From positions 1 to 64,000 of the forward strand of contig NZ_BDAZ01000050.1 in the NCBI RefSeq assembly GCF_001612725.1: 64,000 nt of DNA, written 5' to 3'. Below the pieces are notes generated by a model that ran no database searches, was not told the origin of the DNA, and saw nothing but the letters and a program-made list of their open reading frames with translations. Source of the stretch: Nocardia anaemiae NBRC 100462. Its GTDB lineage: Bacteria; Actinomycetota; Actinomycetes; Mycobacteriales; Mycobacteriaceae. This document shows positions 23,762 through 32,746 of this stretch, in pieces (positions within the stretch are counted from its first letter, which is position 1; every line of letters begins with the position of its first letter). Position numbers and translations under genes: made by a program.

Positions 23762-25336
23762 TTATGCGAGGTCCCCACTGGATATGCGAGAGCGGGGAAC
23801 CGTGCGGCGGACGGCCGAGCGCGGGGTCGCGGCCAGTGTCTTGTGCAGACTGGTGCGCATGGTCGTGGCCGAGTCGAGCAGATAGTTCTGCCGTACCTTC
23901 CACGGATGCCGATCCCCCTGCCGCGGGAAGTCGCCGATCGAGCGTTGGATGTAGCCGGAGGCCAGATCGAGTAGCGGACGCTCGTCGAGCTTGCCCTCCG
24001 GCTTCGGCACCACGGCCGCATAGTCGTTGCGGTCCAGGTGGTTGATGACCTTGCAGACCAACCGTGAGGTCAGATCGGCACGCAATGTCCATGACGCATT
24101 CGTGTAGCCGATGCAGACCGCGAAATTCGGTACGCCGGTGAGCATCGCGCCCTGCCAGACGAATTGCTCCGACAGATTCACCGTCGCTCCGTCGACCCGC
24201 GGCGCAATGCCGCCGAAGGCAAGCAATTGCAGCCCGGTCGCGGTAACCACCACATCCGCCTCCAGAACTCGACCGGACTTCAGCCGAATGCCTTCGGGCA
24301 CAAAGGTTTCGATGTGGTCAGTTACGACGTGGGCCTTGCCCTTCTTCATCGCCTTGAAGAAGTCGGCATCGGGTACGGCGCACAGCCGCTGATCCCACGG
24401 GTCGTACTCCGGCGTGAAGTGTTCGACAACAGCCTTCTCATCCTTCAGAATTCGCGTCGTCAGACCGGTGAGCAGCCTGCGCGCGGCCTCCGGACGGCGA
24501 CGGCAGTACTGATAGAAACCGATGCCGAACAGGATGTTCTTAGTGCGGATCAGGCGGTGCGCCAGCTGCGGCGGCAGCAATTCGCGGATCTTGTCGGCCT
24601 GCTTGTCCCGGCCGGGAACGGCACTGATCCAGGTCGGCGAGCGCTGCAGCATGGTCACCGACTCGGCCGCATCGGCCATGGCGGGCACCAGCGTGACCGC
24701 CGTCGCACCACTGCCGATGACCACGACGCGCTTGCCCGCGTAGTCGAGATCCTCGGGCCAGAACTGCGGATGCACGACCCGACCGGCGAAGGAGTCGATG
24801 CCGGGAAACTCCGGGGAGTGGCCCTGGTCGTAGTTGTAGTACCCGGCGCAGGCATAGAGGAAATCGCAGGTCAGAGTGCGTTGGGTGACGGAACCGGCAC
24901 AATCGCGCTGCTCGAGGGTGAGTGTCCAGCGCGCCGATGCGGTGGACCAGTCGGCGCCGACCACCTTGGTGCCGTAGCGGATGTGCCGGTCGATGCCGAA
25001 TTCCGCGGCCGTCTCTTCGACGTAGCGCAGGATCGACGGACCGTCGGCGATCGACTTCGCGTCCCGCCACGGCTTGAACGGATAGCCGAGGGTGAACATA
25101 TCCGAATCCGAGCGAATCCCGGGATAGCGGAATAGATCCCATGTCCCACCCAGTGATTCGCGTGCCTCCAGCACGGCATAGGTCTTGCCCTGGCATTCGG
25201 TCTGCAGCCGATACGCCGCGCCGATGCCGGATAACCCGGCGCCGACGATTACGACATCGAGGTGCTCCGGAACTACGGGGCCGCCCGTCTCCCTGCCGCC
25301 ATCTCTCATCGAATCGCTGCGCGATGCTGCCTGCAT
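23762..25336 (-). CDS. Flavin-containing (Baeyer-Villiger type) monooxygenase, EthA/MymA-like
   Basis: A 524-residue FAD/NADPH monooxygenase. The first Rossmann motif is GAGLSG at 32-37. The Baeyer-Villiger fingerprint FxGxxxHxxxW has Phe183, Gly185, His189 and Trp193. The second nucleotide motif GSGATA is at 208-213. The segment FRYPGIRSDSDMFTLGY near 69-85 is typical of the mycobacterial EthA group, whose members oxygenate ketones and sulfur drugs such as ethionamide. It is divergent from an AraC regulator of the VirS type, the same arrangement as virS-mymA of Mycobacterium tuberculosis. MymA there has been linked to cell-envelope lipid modification and acid stress. The start at 25336 could instead be the ATG at 25309. 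It converges on the upstream monooxygenase gene. Confidence 0.92.
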   Translation of the reverse strand: MQAASRSDSMRDGGRETGGPVVPEHLDVVIVGAGLSGIGAAYRLQTECQGKTYAVLEARESLGGTWDLFRYPGIRSDSDMFTLGYPFKPWRDAKSIADGPSILRYVEETAAEFGIDRHIRYGTKVVGADWSTASARWTLTLEQRDCAGSVTQRTLTCDFLYACAGYYNYDQGHSPEFPGIDSFAGRVVHPQFWPEDLDYAGKRVVVIGSGATAVTLVPAMADAAESVTMLQRSPTWISAVPGRDKQADKIRELLPPQLAHRLIRTKNILFGIGFYQYCRRRPEAARRLLTGLTTRILKDEKAVVEHFTPEYDPWDQRLCAVPDADFFKAMKKGKAHVVTDHIETFVPEGIRLKSGRVLEADVVVTATGLQLLAFGGIAPRVDGATVNLSEQFVWQGAMLTGVPNFAVCIGYTNASWTLRADLTSRLVCKVINHLDRNDYAAVVPKPEGKLDERPLLDLASGYIQRSIGDFPRQGDRHPWKVRQNYLLDSATTMRTSLHKTLAATPRSAVRRTVPRSRISSGDLA

Positions 25337-25369
25337 AGTTCCAGTCTGCGAGGGCAGCCGACCCGATTC

Positions 25370-25406
25370 TTGACTTTGCGCGACAAGTATTTGATTCTGA
25401 GCGACA
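25370..25406. promoter_or_regulatory. Direct repeats for an AraC-type regulator
   Basis: TTGACTTTGCGCGACA (25370-25385) and TTGATTCTGAGCGACA (25391-25406) match at 12 of 16 positions and are spaced exactly 21 bp, two helical turns. Tandem direct repeats are the usual target layout of AraC proteins. They occupy the 69-bp gap between the monooxygenase and the regulator gene. Confidence 0.55.
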
Positions 25407-26428
25407 TGTCAGTGATTCGGTCCGCAGGGCTGCGCGGATTTCGCGCGACGGTGGCCGAGCTGGGCGGGAACGCCGAGGAGTTCGCCACCGCCGTCGGGCT
25501 GCCGATCGCCGCCCTCGATGCCGACGATCTGCTGGTGCCGGATCAGGCGGTCGCCGCGGCGCTCGAACTGGCCGCGCAGCGGCTCGACTGCCCCGATCTC
25601 GGCCTGCGCATTTCGCATCGACAAGATCTGGATATGCTCGGCCCGCTGGCCTTGGCCATCCGGAACTCGCCGACGCTCGCCGATGCCCTCGAATGCTGTT
25701 CGCGCTATCTGTTCCTGCATGCGGGGTCGCTCAGTCTGACGCTCGAATCCGACCCGTATGGCGATCGCGGCGTGACCGCATTGCGCTATGGCATCCAGCC
25801 CGGCGGCCCGACACCGGTCCAGGGCACCGACCTCGGACTCGCCTTCGTGCACCGCACATTTCAGCGGCTGGTGGACGTGCGCTACGGGCTGCGCTCGGTC
25901 GAACTGCCATATCGACCGGCCGCGCCGATCCGGCTCTATGAGGAGTTCTTCGGCGCACCGGTGCGGATCGAGCGTGCCGCGGCGATGTTGCGCGTGCCGA
26001 TCAGCCTGGCGAACCGGCCGCTGAGCGGCGGTGACGAGAATCTGCACCGGTTGGCCATGGCATTCCTGGCTGAACAGTCCGGCGGCGCGGATGCCGCCAT
26101 CGCACCCAAAGTCCGTGCCGCCGTACAACAATTACTGGGTACTTCCCCGCCGGAAATCACCGCCGTGGCAAGGCTTTTGACAATCCATCCGCGCACACTG
26201 CAACGACGCCTCGCCGCCGAGGACACCTCCTTCGCCACCATCCTGGATACCGTCCGCCGCGACGAGACCCGCCGCTACCTGACCACCACCGATATGCCGA
26301 TGAGCCAGGTCGCTTCGCTGATCGGACTGTCCGAGCAGGCCACCTTCACCCGATGCTGCCGAAGGTGGTGGGGCACAACGCCTACCGCCGTTCGCCGGGA
26401 AGGCGCGCAGCACCGGCTACCGCAGTAG
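25406..26428 (+). CDS. AraC-family regulator, VirS/OruR-like
   Basis: 340 residues, the same length as VirS of M. tuberculosis. The N-terminal two-thirds matches the Arabinose_bd ligand domain of the VirS/OruR branch (LGPLALAIRNSPTLADALECC segment and the following strand region). The C-terminal 90 residues hold two helix-turn-helix units, PEITAVARLLTIHPRTLQRRL and MSQVASLIGLSEQATFTRC. The ATG at 25406 is preferred over the longer upstream frame because upstream codons fall inside the divergent monooxygenase start. It probably activates the divergent monooxygenase through the direct repeats at 25370-25406. Its stop overlaps the convergent beta-lactamase stop by 12 bp. Confidence 0.92.
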   Translation: MSVIRSAGLRGFRATVAELGGNAEEFATAVGLPIAALDADDLLVPDQAVAAALELAAQRLDCPDLGLRISHRQDLDMLGPLALAIRNSPTLADALECCSRYLFLHAGSLSLTLESDPYGDRGVTALRYGIQPGGPTPVQGTDLGLAFVHRTFQRLVDVRYGLRSVELPYRPAAPIRLYEEFFGAPVRIERAAAMLRVPISLANRPLSGGDENLHRLAMAFLAEQSGGADAAIAPKVRAAVQQLLGTSPPEITAVARLLTIHPRTLQRRLAAEDTSFATILDTVRRDETRRYLTTTDMPMSQVASLIGLSEQATFTRCCRRWWGTTPTAVRREGAQHRLPQ

Positions 26429-27316
26429 ACCCACGGCCTCTTTCGCCGCCTCGGCGACCAATGCGTTGTCCACCTTGGCATCTGGGCTGGAGTGGGTGGT
26501 CAGTACCGCGATCACGATCGGCGCGGTGCTTGCGCCGGGCCAGGTGACGGCGACATCGTTGGCGGAGCCGTAGTCGCCGGTTCCGGTCTTGTCGCCGGTC
26601 CGCCAATCATCGGGTACGCCAGCGCGAATGCGCGTGCCGCCGGTGGTGGTGGCGATCAGCCACGCCGTCAGCTGCGCACGCTCCGGCGCGGCGAGTGCGT
26701 CGCCGACCGTCAGCGCCCGATAGTCGGCGGCGATCGCCGCGGGCGTGGTGGTATCACGCTCGTCGCCGGGGATGGCGGTATTGAGCTGCGGCTCCCAGCG
26801 GTCCAGTCGGGAGATCTCATCGCCGATGGACCGCAGGAACCGGGTCAGCGCCTGCGGTCCGCCGAGTAATTTCAGCAGTTCATTGCCCGCGGCATTATCG
26901 CTGCGGGTAATGGCCGCATCGCACAGTTCCGACACCGACATACCGCTATCGATTCGGGTGCCGGTGACCGACGAACCACCCGCGGCCGCCACATCCGCCT
27001 CGGTGAAGTGAATGATCTGGTCGAAATATCCGGTGGCGAGGGGATGTTCGCGCAATAGCGCGGCGCACGCGAGCGTCTTGAATGTCGACATCATCGCGAA
27101 CCGCTCGTCCTGACGGAGGCCGACGGTCTTACCCGAGCCGGTATCGACGGCGAAGACACCGAGCCTGGCCTGATGCTGCTGCTCGATACCGGCCAACCGG
27201 CCGATCCGGGTCGGCGCCGGGTCCGGATTCCCCGACTCGGTCGCACATGCGCCGAGCAGCACCGCTGTCACCAGAACGAACCCCATACGAGCCCCGCGTC
27301 TACCGATCTTTGTCAT
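26417..27316 (-). CDS. bla: Class A beta-lactamase, lipoprotein form
   Basis: A 299-residue serine beta-lactamase that hydrolyses beta-lactams outside the membrane. All class A motifs are present: STFK with nucleophile Ser77 and Lys80, SDN at 139-141, the general base Glu175 in EPQLN, and KTG at 243-245. The N-terminus is a signal peptide with lipobox LLGAC (Cys24), so the enzyme should be membrane-anchored like other nocardial and mycobacterial class A enzymes of the BlaC/FAR/AST type. ATG at 27316 begins the signal peptide; the longer frame upstream lacks one. No blaI/blaR pair is adjacent. A 20-bp inverted repeat lies 57 bp upstream. Its 3' end overlaps the AraC gene. Confidence 0.96.
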   Translation of the reverse strand: MTKIGRRGARMGFVLVTAVLLGACATESGNPDPAPTRIGRLAGIEQQHQARLGVFAVDTGSGKTVGLRQDERFAMMSTFKTLACAALLREHPLATGYFDQIIHFTEADVAAAGGSSVTGTRIDSGMSVSELCDAAITRSDNAAGNELLKLLGGPQALTRFLRSIGDEISRLDRWEPQLNTAIPGDERDTTTPAAIAADYRALTVGDALAAPERAQLTAWLIATTTGGTRIRAGVPDDWRTGDKTGTGDYGSANDVAVTWPGASTAPIVIAVLTTHSSPDAKVDNALVAEAAKEAVGLLR

Positions 27317-27645
27317 GGCGACACGACAGCACAATGCCGATCCGCCTGTCCAAGACCGACATGGCCGAGACCCGATATCGGAACCGATATCGCCGCAGCG
27401 TAGGGCACCGGCAGTGGGCTCGGACGCACCGAAAATCAGGGTACCGCCGCACGCGCAGTGTCCGTTCCGCCGCACCCGCGCGGTCTGCTCACGGTCGAAC
27501 GTCAGGCCGATGGTGTGAGCCACCATCGGCGAACAGGCAAGCCGCAACCGCGGTAGCAGGGATCGATGAATATCGGATAGTCAAGGAATGAACGAGCCGT
27601 TCGCGGGATGCGCGCGTAAGCTCCCGGGTCCGGGAGGTCGGGTCA
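27317..27645. other. Intergenic region between divergent bla and SARP regulator genes
   Basis: A 329-bp divergent promoter region. It contains the perfect inverted repeat at 27373-27392 and a strong Shine-Dalgarno for the regulator, GGGAGG about 8 nt before the GTG at 27646. No reading frame here looks coding. Confidence 0.6.
27373..27392. promoter_or_regulatory. 20-bp inverted repeat upstream of the beta-lactamase
   Basis: CGATATCGG and CCGATATCG flank the two bases AA, giving 9-bp perfect arms. It is 57 bp upstream of the bla start and about 250 bp from the SARP regulator start. Likely a dimeric repressor or activator site; the regulator is unknown. Confidence 0.55.
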
Positions 27646-30531
27646 GTGCAGTTTTCCGTTTTGGGCGAGGTCTGCGGGTGGCGTGGGGAGACGCCGCTCG
27701 AATTGGGACCTCCGCAACGTCGCGCGGTACTGGCCGCGCTCTTGCTGCGTGCCGGAAAGTCGGTCACCGCAGCGGAATTGGTGGAGGGAATCTGGGGCGA
27801 GGATCCGGTGCCGCGCGCCATCGCCGCGCTGCGCACCCATGTCGCGCAATTGCGGCGGGTGCTGGAACCGGATCGGATTTCGCGCGCACCGTCGACGGTG
27901 CTGGTCTCGGTCGGTGACGGTTACGCCTTGCGGATCCCACCAGGCTCGACCGATATCGAAGAGGTCGAGGCCCTGGTGGCCACGGCCGAACGGGTGCGCG
28001 GCGAGTCACCGGACGCGGCACGCGCGGCCTTGATCGACGCACTCGCCCGCTGGCGCGGTCCCGCGCTGAGCGGATTGGTCGGACCTTTCGCCGAACGACA
28101 CCGCACCCGCCTCGAGCAATGGCACCTGGCGATTCTCGAGGACCGACTCGCCCTCGATATCGAGGTCGGCCGCGCCGCCGACGCGGTCGCCGAACTGGGT
28201 CCGCTGATCGATGAGCATCCATTGCGCGAACGGTTCCGCGCGCTGCTCATGGCCGCGCTGTATCACTGCGGCCGCCAAGCCGAGGCGCTGGAAGTGTTCG
28301 CGCGGGCCCGCCGCGATCTGGTGGACGGAATCGGCGTCGAACCCGGTCCGGAACTGACCGCGATGCACGAGCGCATCCTGCGCGCCGAAATGCCGACACC
28401 GCGACAGAACGGCTACGGCCCGGAGCCGGTCGTGCCCGCGCAACTGCCGCCGGATATCGCCGATTTCACCGGCCGCGAGCAATTCGTGCAGCGCATTGCC
28501 GAGCAATTGACCGGCGGCGGCAGCGCGGTCGCCATCTGCGCGGTCGGCGGCATGGGCGGTGTCGGCAAGACCACATTGGCCCTGCATGTGGCTCATCACG
28601 TGCGCGATCGCTTCCCGGACGGACAGCTGTATGTGAACCTGCGCGGCGTCGATCCGGTGCCGACCTCACCCGGTGACGCGCTCGGCGGATTCTTGCGCGC
28701 ACTCGGCATCGCGGAGGGCGACATACCGGGCACCGTCGACGATCGCGCGGCCGAACTGCGCACCCGCCTATCCGGTAAGCGCATGCTGATCGTGCTCGAC
28801 AATGCCAGGGACAGTGCGCAATTGACGCCGCTGCTCGCGGGCACGCCAGGGACCGCGGTGCTGATCACCAGTCGTTCGGCGCTGACCGAGATGCCCGCCG
28901 TACGCCGCACCCGCCTCGACGTGCTCGAGCGTGACGAGGCCATGGCACTGCTGATCCGCATCCTCGGCAAGGAACGCGTCGCGGCCGAGGAAGCCGCGGC
29001 ACGACAGGTCGTCGCGCTGTGCGGATGCCTGCCGTTGGCGGTGCGCATTGTCGGCGCGCGACTCGCGGTGCGGCCGCAATGGACGATCGGATCGTTCGCG
29101 GCGCGACTGGCCGACGAGAAGGGTCGGCTCGCGGTGCTGGAGACCGGCGAACTCGGTGTCGAGGCGGCGTTCCGGATGGGCTACGGACAGCTGAACGATA
29201 AGCAGGCCAAGGCATTTCGCACACTCGCGCTCGTCGACTTCCCGGATCTTCCGGTCGACGGCGTGGCCGCGGTGCTCGGCATCGCGGAATCCGAGGCCGA
29301 GCGGATCTGTGAATCACTGGTCGATCTGAGCCTGCTCGAGACCACGGTGCCCGGCCGCTACCGATTCCACGATCTGCTGCGCCTGTTCGCCCAGAGCGTC
29401 GCCGACGAGGACGAGTCGGCAGTGCTGGTCCGGCTGCTCGACTACTACCTCGCGGGTGCAAAGAACCTGTTGAGCGCCATCGACTACAGCAACACCACGC
29501 GCCTGTTGATCCCGACCACCGTGCCGGGGCGGCGGTTTGCCAGCGGATCCGAGGGACAGGTTTGGAACGACGTCGAACGGCCGGTCGTAATCGCGCTGCA
29601 CCGGCAGGCCGCCCGGGTCGGTGGCCGCGCACTGCAGGTGGCGGCGGATCTGGCCTGGGTGATGGCCGAACTGATGGAAGCGGGCACCCGCGCCAGGGAA
29701 CTGTCCGAAGCGCTGACGGCCTTGCTGGACACCGCGATTCGCGAATCGCACGCGAGCGAACGCCGCATCCGGGTCGCCCTCGGGGCGCTGCTGCAGGTCG
29801 GACTCGGCGAGGTCGAGGCGAGTCTGAAGTATCTCGACGCGGCGGCCGGTCCGCCAACCGACGACGCCGATCGCCGGATCGCGGTGCTCTCGGAGGTCCT
29901 GCTCGGCATCGCCGATCGACGACTCGGCGATGTCGAAACCTCACGTCGGCACTTCGAGAATGCGATGCGCTTCGCCCGTGAACTCGGTGACCGGTCGATG
30001 CAGGCCTGGTGTCTGGCGTTGGTCACCCGAACCTATTGCGAGGCAGGGCGATACGACGAGGCGGTCGATATCGCGGGTCGGGCCATCGCGTTGGCGCAGG
30101 CGGCGTCGAATCCGGTGGCACTCGGTTGGGCGACCCACGAATTGGCGGCCACGCTATCGATGCGTGACGAACACGAACGGGCACTCGAACTCGGCCACGA
30201 TGCCGTGCGGATCGCGCAGCGCAATGGTGTGCGACTCTGGGAGGGGTGGGCGCGAACCAGATTGGCGCAAATCCAACTGCGCGCAGGCAATGTGGCGAAT
30301 GCGGAAAGCCAAGCCGCGGAAGCGGTTCGGTTGCTCACCACGGCGGCCGATCCGATCGACCGGGCGCGTGCGCTGGCACTGCACGCGAGTGCGTTGGCCG
30401 CACAGGGGCGCACCGGTCCGGCCGCGACGGAGTTCGCCGAGGCGGCGGAGATCTTCCGACGCGCTGGTCTGGCGCCGCCCACCATCGACCGGCTGTTCAG
30501 TGCCGCGCCGAGCGTCGATATCGCGGATTAG
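27646..30531 (+). CDS. AfsR/SARP-type transcriptional regulator with NB-ARC and TPR domains
   Basis: A 961-residue large regulator. Residues 1-98 form an OmpR-like winged helix (RRAVLAALLLRAGKSVTAAELVEGIWG). Residues about 100-247 are the bacterial transcriptional activation domain, ending in VEPGPEL. An NB-ARC ATPase follows, with P-loop GGMGGVGKTT at 301-310 and a CGCLPLAVRI motif. The C-terminal 350 residues are Ala/Glu/Arg-rich helical repeats consistent with TPRs. Proteins of this layout (AfsR, and others in Streptomyces) switch on secondary metabolism or stress genes after ATP binding. GTG at 27646 is preceded by GGGAGG. Its target is unknown; an 11-bp direct repeat of SARP-box geometry lies just past its stop. 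It is divergent from bla. Confidence 0.95.
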   Translation: MQFSVLGEVCGWRGETPLELGPPQRRAVLAALLLRAGKSVTAAELVEGIWGEDPVPRAIAALRTHVAQLRRVLEPDRISRAPSTVLVSVGDGYALRIPPGSTDIEEVEALVATAERVRGESPDAARAALIDALARWRGPALSGLVGPFAERHRTRLEQWHLAILEDRLALDIEVGRAADAVAELGPLIDEHPLRERFRALLMAALYHCGRQAEALEVFARARRDLVDGIGVEPGPELTAMHERILRAEMPTPRQNGYGPEPVVPAQLPPDIADFTGREQFVQRIAEQLTGGGSAVAICAVGGMGGVGKTTLALHVAHHVRDRFPDGQLYVNLRGVDPVPTSPGDALGGFLRALGIAEGDIPGTVDDRAAELRTRLSGKRMLIVLDNARDSAQLTPLLAGTPGTAVLITSRSALTEMPAVRRTRLDVLERDEAMALLIRILGKERVAAEEAAARQVVALCGCLPLAVRIVGARLAVRPQWTIGSFAARLADEKGRLAVLETGELGVEAAFRMGYGQLNDKQAKAFRTLALVDFPDLPVDGVAAVLGIAESEAERICESLVDLSLLETTVPGRYRFHDLLRLFAQSVADEDESAVLVRLLDYYLAGAKNLLSAIDYSNTTRLLIPTTVPGRRFASGSEGQVWNDVERPVVIALHRQAARVGGRALQVAADLAWVMAELMEAGTRARELSEALTALLDTAIRESHASERRIRVALGALLQVGLGEVEASLKYLDAAAGPPTDDADRRIAVLSEVLLGIADRRLGDVETSRRHFENAMRFARELGDRSMQAWCLALVTRTYCEAGRYDEAVDIAGRAIALAQAASNPVALGWATHELAATLSMRDEHERALELGHDAVRIAQRNGVRLWEGWARTRLAQIQLRAGNVANAESQAAEAVRLLTTAADPIDRARALALHASALAAQGRTGPAATEFAEAAEIFRRAGLAPPTIDRLFSAAPSVDIAD

Positions 30532-30922
30532 GCGGCGTTTATCCAACGTTTATCGGGCACTGATGGTTGCCTGGAATTCTCTGGGTCGATGCGATCGCCG
30601 TCGTGGTATCACCGTGCGGGCGCGCGCTATACCGACTTGTGTGCGAGGGGTACGCAAGGCGTATCGACATGTCCGACCGCGGTGGCCGATCGACAGGTTC
30701 AACCCGAATCGCGGACATCGCATCGTCAGCGGCTGCGGGCCCGCCGGGTCCGGTCCACGCAGTCCGCGCACGCCGTGGTCGCCCCGGCAGCACCGGTTGC
30801 CGGTGCGCCCGGTCCATCGACTATCTGAAAGAACCCCGAGTCGCAATTGCCAGGCCTGACGAGTCGGTGACATGCCGGGCCAACTCCTTGTCGCGACCAC
30901 CGGACCAGCACACACTTCGGAG
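30532..30922. other. Intergenic region with SARP-like direct repeat
   Basis: 391 bp between the SARP regulator and the flavodoxin-like gene. It starts with the GTTTATC direct repeat (30537-30554). The rest shows no gene or clear promoter that I can support. Confidence 0.5.
30537..30554. promoter_or_regulatory. GTTTATC direct repeat with 11-bp period
   Basis: Two copies of the heptamer GTTTATC start 11 bp apart (30537 and 30548). Heptamers at an 11-bp period are the known geometry of SARP/AfsR and PhoP boxes. The site is 5 bp past the stop of the SARP gene and about 370 bp before the next gene. Confidence 0.35.
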
Positions 30923-31627
30923 ATGACAACCTTCGACGACCTTCGGGCGCTGTACATCAACTGCACGCTCAAGCGCTCCCCCGAGACGAGCAATACGCAG
31001 GGCCTGATCGATATCAGTGCCCAAATCATGGCGAAGAACGGCGTCCAGGTTTCGCACATCCGCGCCGTCGATCACGACATCGCGACCGGAGTCTGGCCGG
31101 ATATGACCGAGCACGGCTGGGCCACCGACGAATGGCCCGCGCTGCAGCGACAGGTGATGGACGCCGACATCCTGGTGCTGGCCGGACCGATCTGGCTCGG
31201 CGACAACAGTTCGGTCACCAAACAGGTGATCGAGCGACTGTACGGCAATTCGTCGGTCCTCAACGAGCGCGGTCAGTACGCCTACTACGGCCGAGTCGGC
31301 GGCTGTCTGATCACCGGTAACGAGGACGGCGTCAAACACTGCGCGATGAATATCCTCTACAGCCTCCAGCACCTCGGCTACACGATTCCGCCGCAGGCCG
31401 ACGCCGGTTGGATCGGCGAGGCCGGACCCGGACCGTCATATCTGGATCCGGGCTCCGGCGGTCCGGAAAACGATTTCACCAACCGCAATACCACCTTCAT
31501 GACCTGGAACCTTTTGCATCTGGCCCGGATGCTGAAGGACAACAGCGGCATACCCGCGCACGGCAACCAGCGCTCCGAATGGGATGCGGGCTGCCGGTTC
31601 GACTTCGAGAATCCCGAACATCGTTAG
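30923..31627 (+). CDS. Flavodoxin-like NAD(P)H-dependent FMN reductase
   Basis: 234 residues with a flavodoxin fold. The first strand and phosphate loop are LRALYINCTLKRSPETSNT. LVLAGPIWLGDNSSVTKQVIERL at about 90-115 forms the second FMN-binding loop, and GGCLITGNEDG the third. This pattern belongs to the NADPH-dependent FMN reductase/flavodoxin-fold family, which reduces free flavins or quinones in the cytosol. A longer frame beginning at 30872 exists; 30923 is preferred because the fold starts immediately after it and GGAG sits just upstream. It converges with the sigma factor gene, the two stop codons overlapping. Confidence 0.85.
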   Translation: MTTFDDLRALYINCTLKRSPETSNTQGLIDISAQIMAKNGVQVSHIRAVDHDIATGVWPDMTEHGWATDEWPALQRQVMDADILVLAGPIWLGDNSSVTKQVIERLYGNSSVLNERGQYAYYGRVGGCLITGNEDGVKHCAMNILYSLQHLGYTIPPQADAGWIGEAGPGPSYLDPGSGGPENDFTNRNTTFMTWNLLHLARMLKDNSGIPAHGNQRSEWDAGCRFDFENPEHR

Positions 31628-32616
31628 GGCGCAGTGGGTTCGGGCATGGTCGCCGGAAATCCACATGCGGTGACCAGATTCGCGTCACCGAAGGCGGCGA
31701 TGCGGGTGATCGCGCGGTCGGTGGTGGTGAGCACCGCAAGTCCGAAAGCCCGGTAGCCGCCGCCTGTTTCGCGGTGGTAGGCGACGGCGGCAGGTTGCCC
31801 GTTGGCGACGGTCGCCAGCATGAGCCAGTCGCCCGCCGTACCGAGTACCTGGGTGGCGAGATACCCGACGCAAGTCCGCTTGCCCGCGAACCAGGTTGTG
31901 GCGGGCGGCATTTCGAGGATCGCATCGCGATGCAACAGGCGCTCGATGGCGTCGGGGTCGGCGTTCTGGAATGCGGTCATGTACGCGTCGAGGAGTGCGC
32001 GCTGCTCGGGTTCGGTCGGGTTACGCGCATCCGCTGCGACCGCACCGAGTTCGTCGAGCCGGGCCCGCGCACGCTGTAGCGAACTCTTGACCGCGGCGGT
32101 CGTGCTGCCGAGCAACTCGGCCACCTCGGCAGCCGGGAAATCCAGGACGTCGCGCAGCAGCAGAACCGCGCGCTGTTTACCGGAGAGCTGTTGCAGACAG
32201 GCGATCAGCGCGAGCCGCAGACTGTCGCGGGCGGCGACAACACTGGCCGGATCATCGGATTCATCGGTCACGAGTGCGTCCGGCAACGGACCGAGCCATC
32301 GCACGTCGAAGTCCATGGCCGCAGCAGCGGACGGGTCGACGGTGGGCGCGCCGAGTCCGGACGGCAGAACGCGGCGGCTGCGATGCCGCAGTGCGGACAG
32401 ACAGGCATGGGTGGCGATCTGATAGAGCCAGGTCCGCACCGACGAGCGGCCCTCGAAGCCGTCGAAGGCCCGCCAGGCGCGTAGATAGGTCTCCTGGACC
32501 AGATCTTCGGCGTCGTCGGGTGAGCCGAGCATCCGGTAGCAGTGCGCGAGCAATTCGCGCCGATACGGCTGGGTGCGGCGATCGAACTCGATATGCGCGG
32601 TGCTCGCCTGCGTCAT
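31624..32616 (-). CDS. ECF sigma factor of the SigG type with C-terminal SnoaL-like domain
   Basis: 330 residues. Region 2 spans about 18-85, with the core-binding and -10 recognition segment GSPDDAEDLVQETYLRAWRAF. Region 4 is at about 140-195 (LSGKQRAVLLLRDVLDFPAAEVAELLGSTTAAVKSSLQRARARL). The C-terminal 120 residues resemble a SnoaL/NTF2-like domain (YMTAFQNADPDAIERLLHRDA), the layout of SigG and related factors that have no separate anti-sigma factor; the extra domain controls activity. The ATG at 32616 follows a divergent promoter region shared with the PPOX-fold gene, where a mirrored GGTCTACCT element suggests autoregulation. The stop overlaps the convergent flavodoxin gene. Confidence 0.92.
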   Translation of the reverse strand: MTQASTAHIEFDRRTQPYRRELLAHCYRMLGSPDDAEDLVQETYLRAWRAFDGFEGRSSVRTWLYQIATHACLSALRHRSRRVLPSGLGAPTVDPSAAAAMDFDVRWLGPLPDALVTDESDDPASVVAARDSLRLALIACLQQLSGKQRAVLLLRDVLDFPAAEVAELLGSTTAAVKSSLQRARARLDELGAVAADARNPTEPEQRALLDAYMTAFQNADPDAIERLLHRDAILEMPPATTWFAGKRTCVGYLATQVLGTAGDWLMLATVANGQPAAVAYHRETGGGYRAFGLAVLTTTDRAITRIAAFGDANLVTACGFPATMPEPTAP

Positions 32617-32647
32617 CGGCGGGTCCTTCCGGTCGGCGGCCTCATAG

Positions 32648-32718
32648 AGGTAGACCGACCGAGCGCCGAAAAATAATCACCGCACCCGATTCCTTCATAC
32701 GATCGCCCGGGTCTACCT
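32648..32718. promoter_or_regulatory. Mirrored GGTCTACCT elements in a divergent promoter
   Basis: AGGTAGACC at 32648-32656 and GGTCTACCT at 32710-32718 are exact inverses. Read toward each gene, the element GGTCTACCT ends 31 nt before the sigma factor ATG and 28 nt before the PPOX-fold ATG. Matching position and orientation suggests a shared promoter element or a pair of operator half-sites. Confidence 0.5.
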
Positions 32719-32746
32719 ATCCGACCACTCGTAAAGGAGACTCGTG

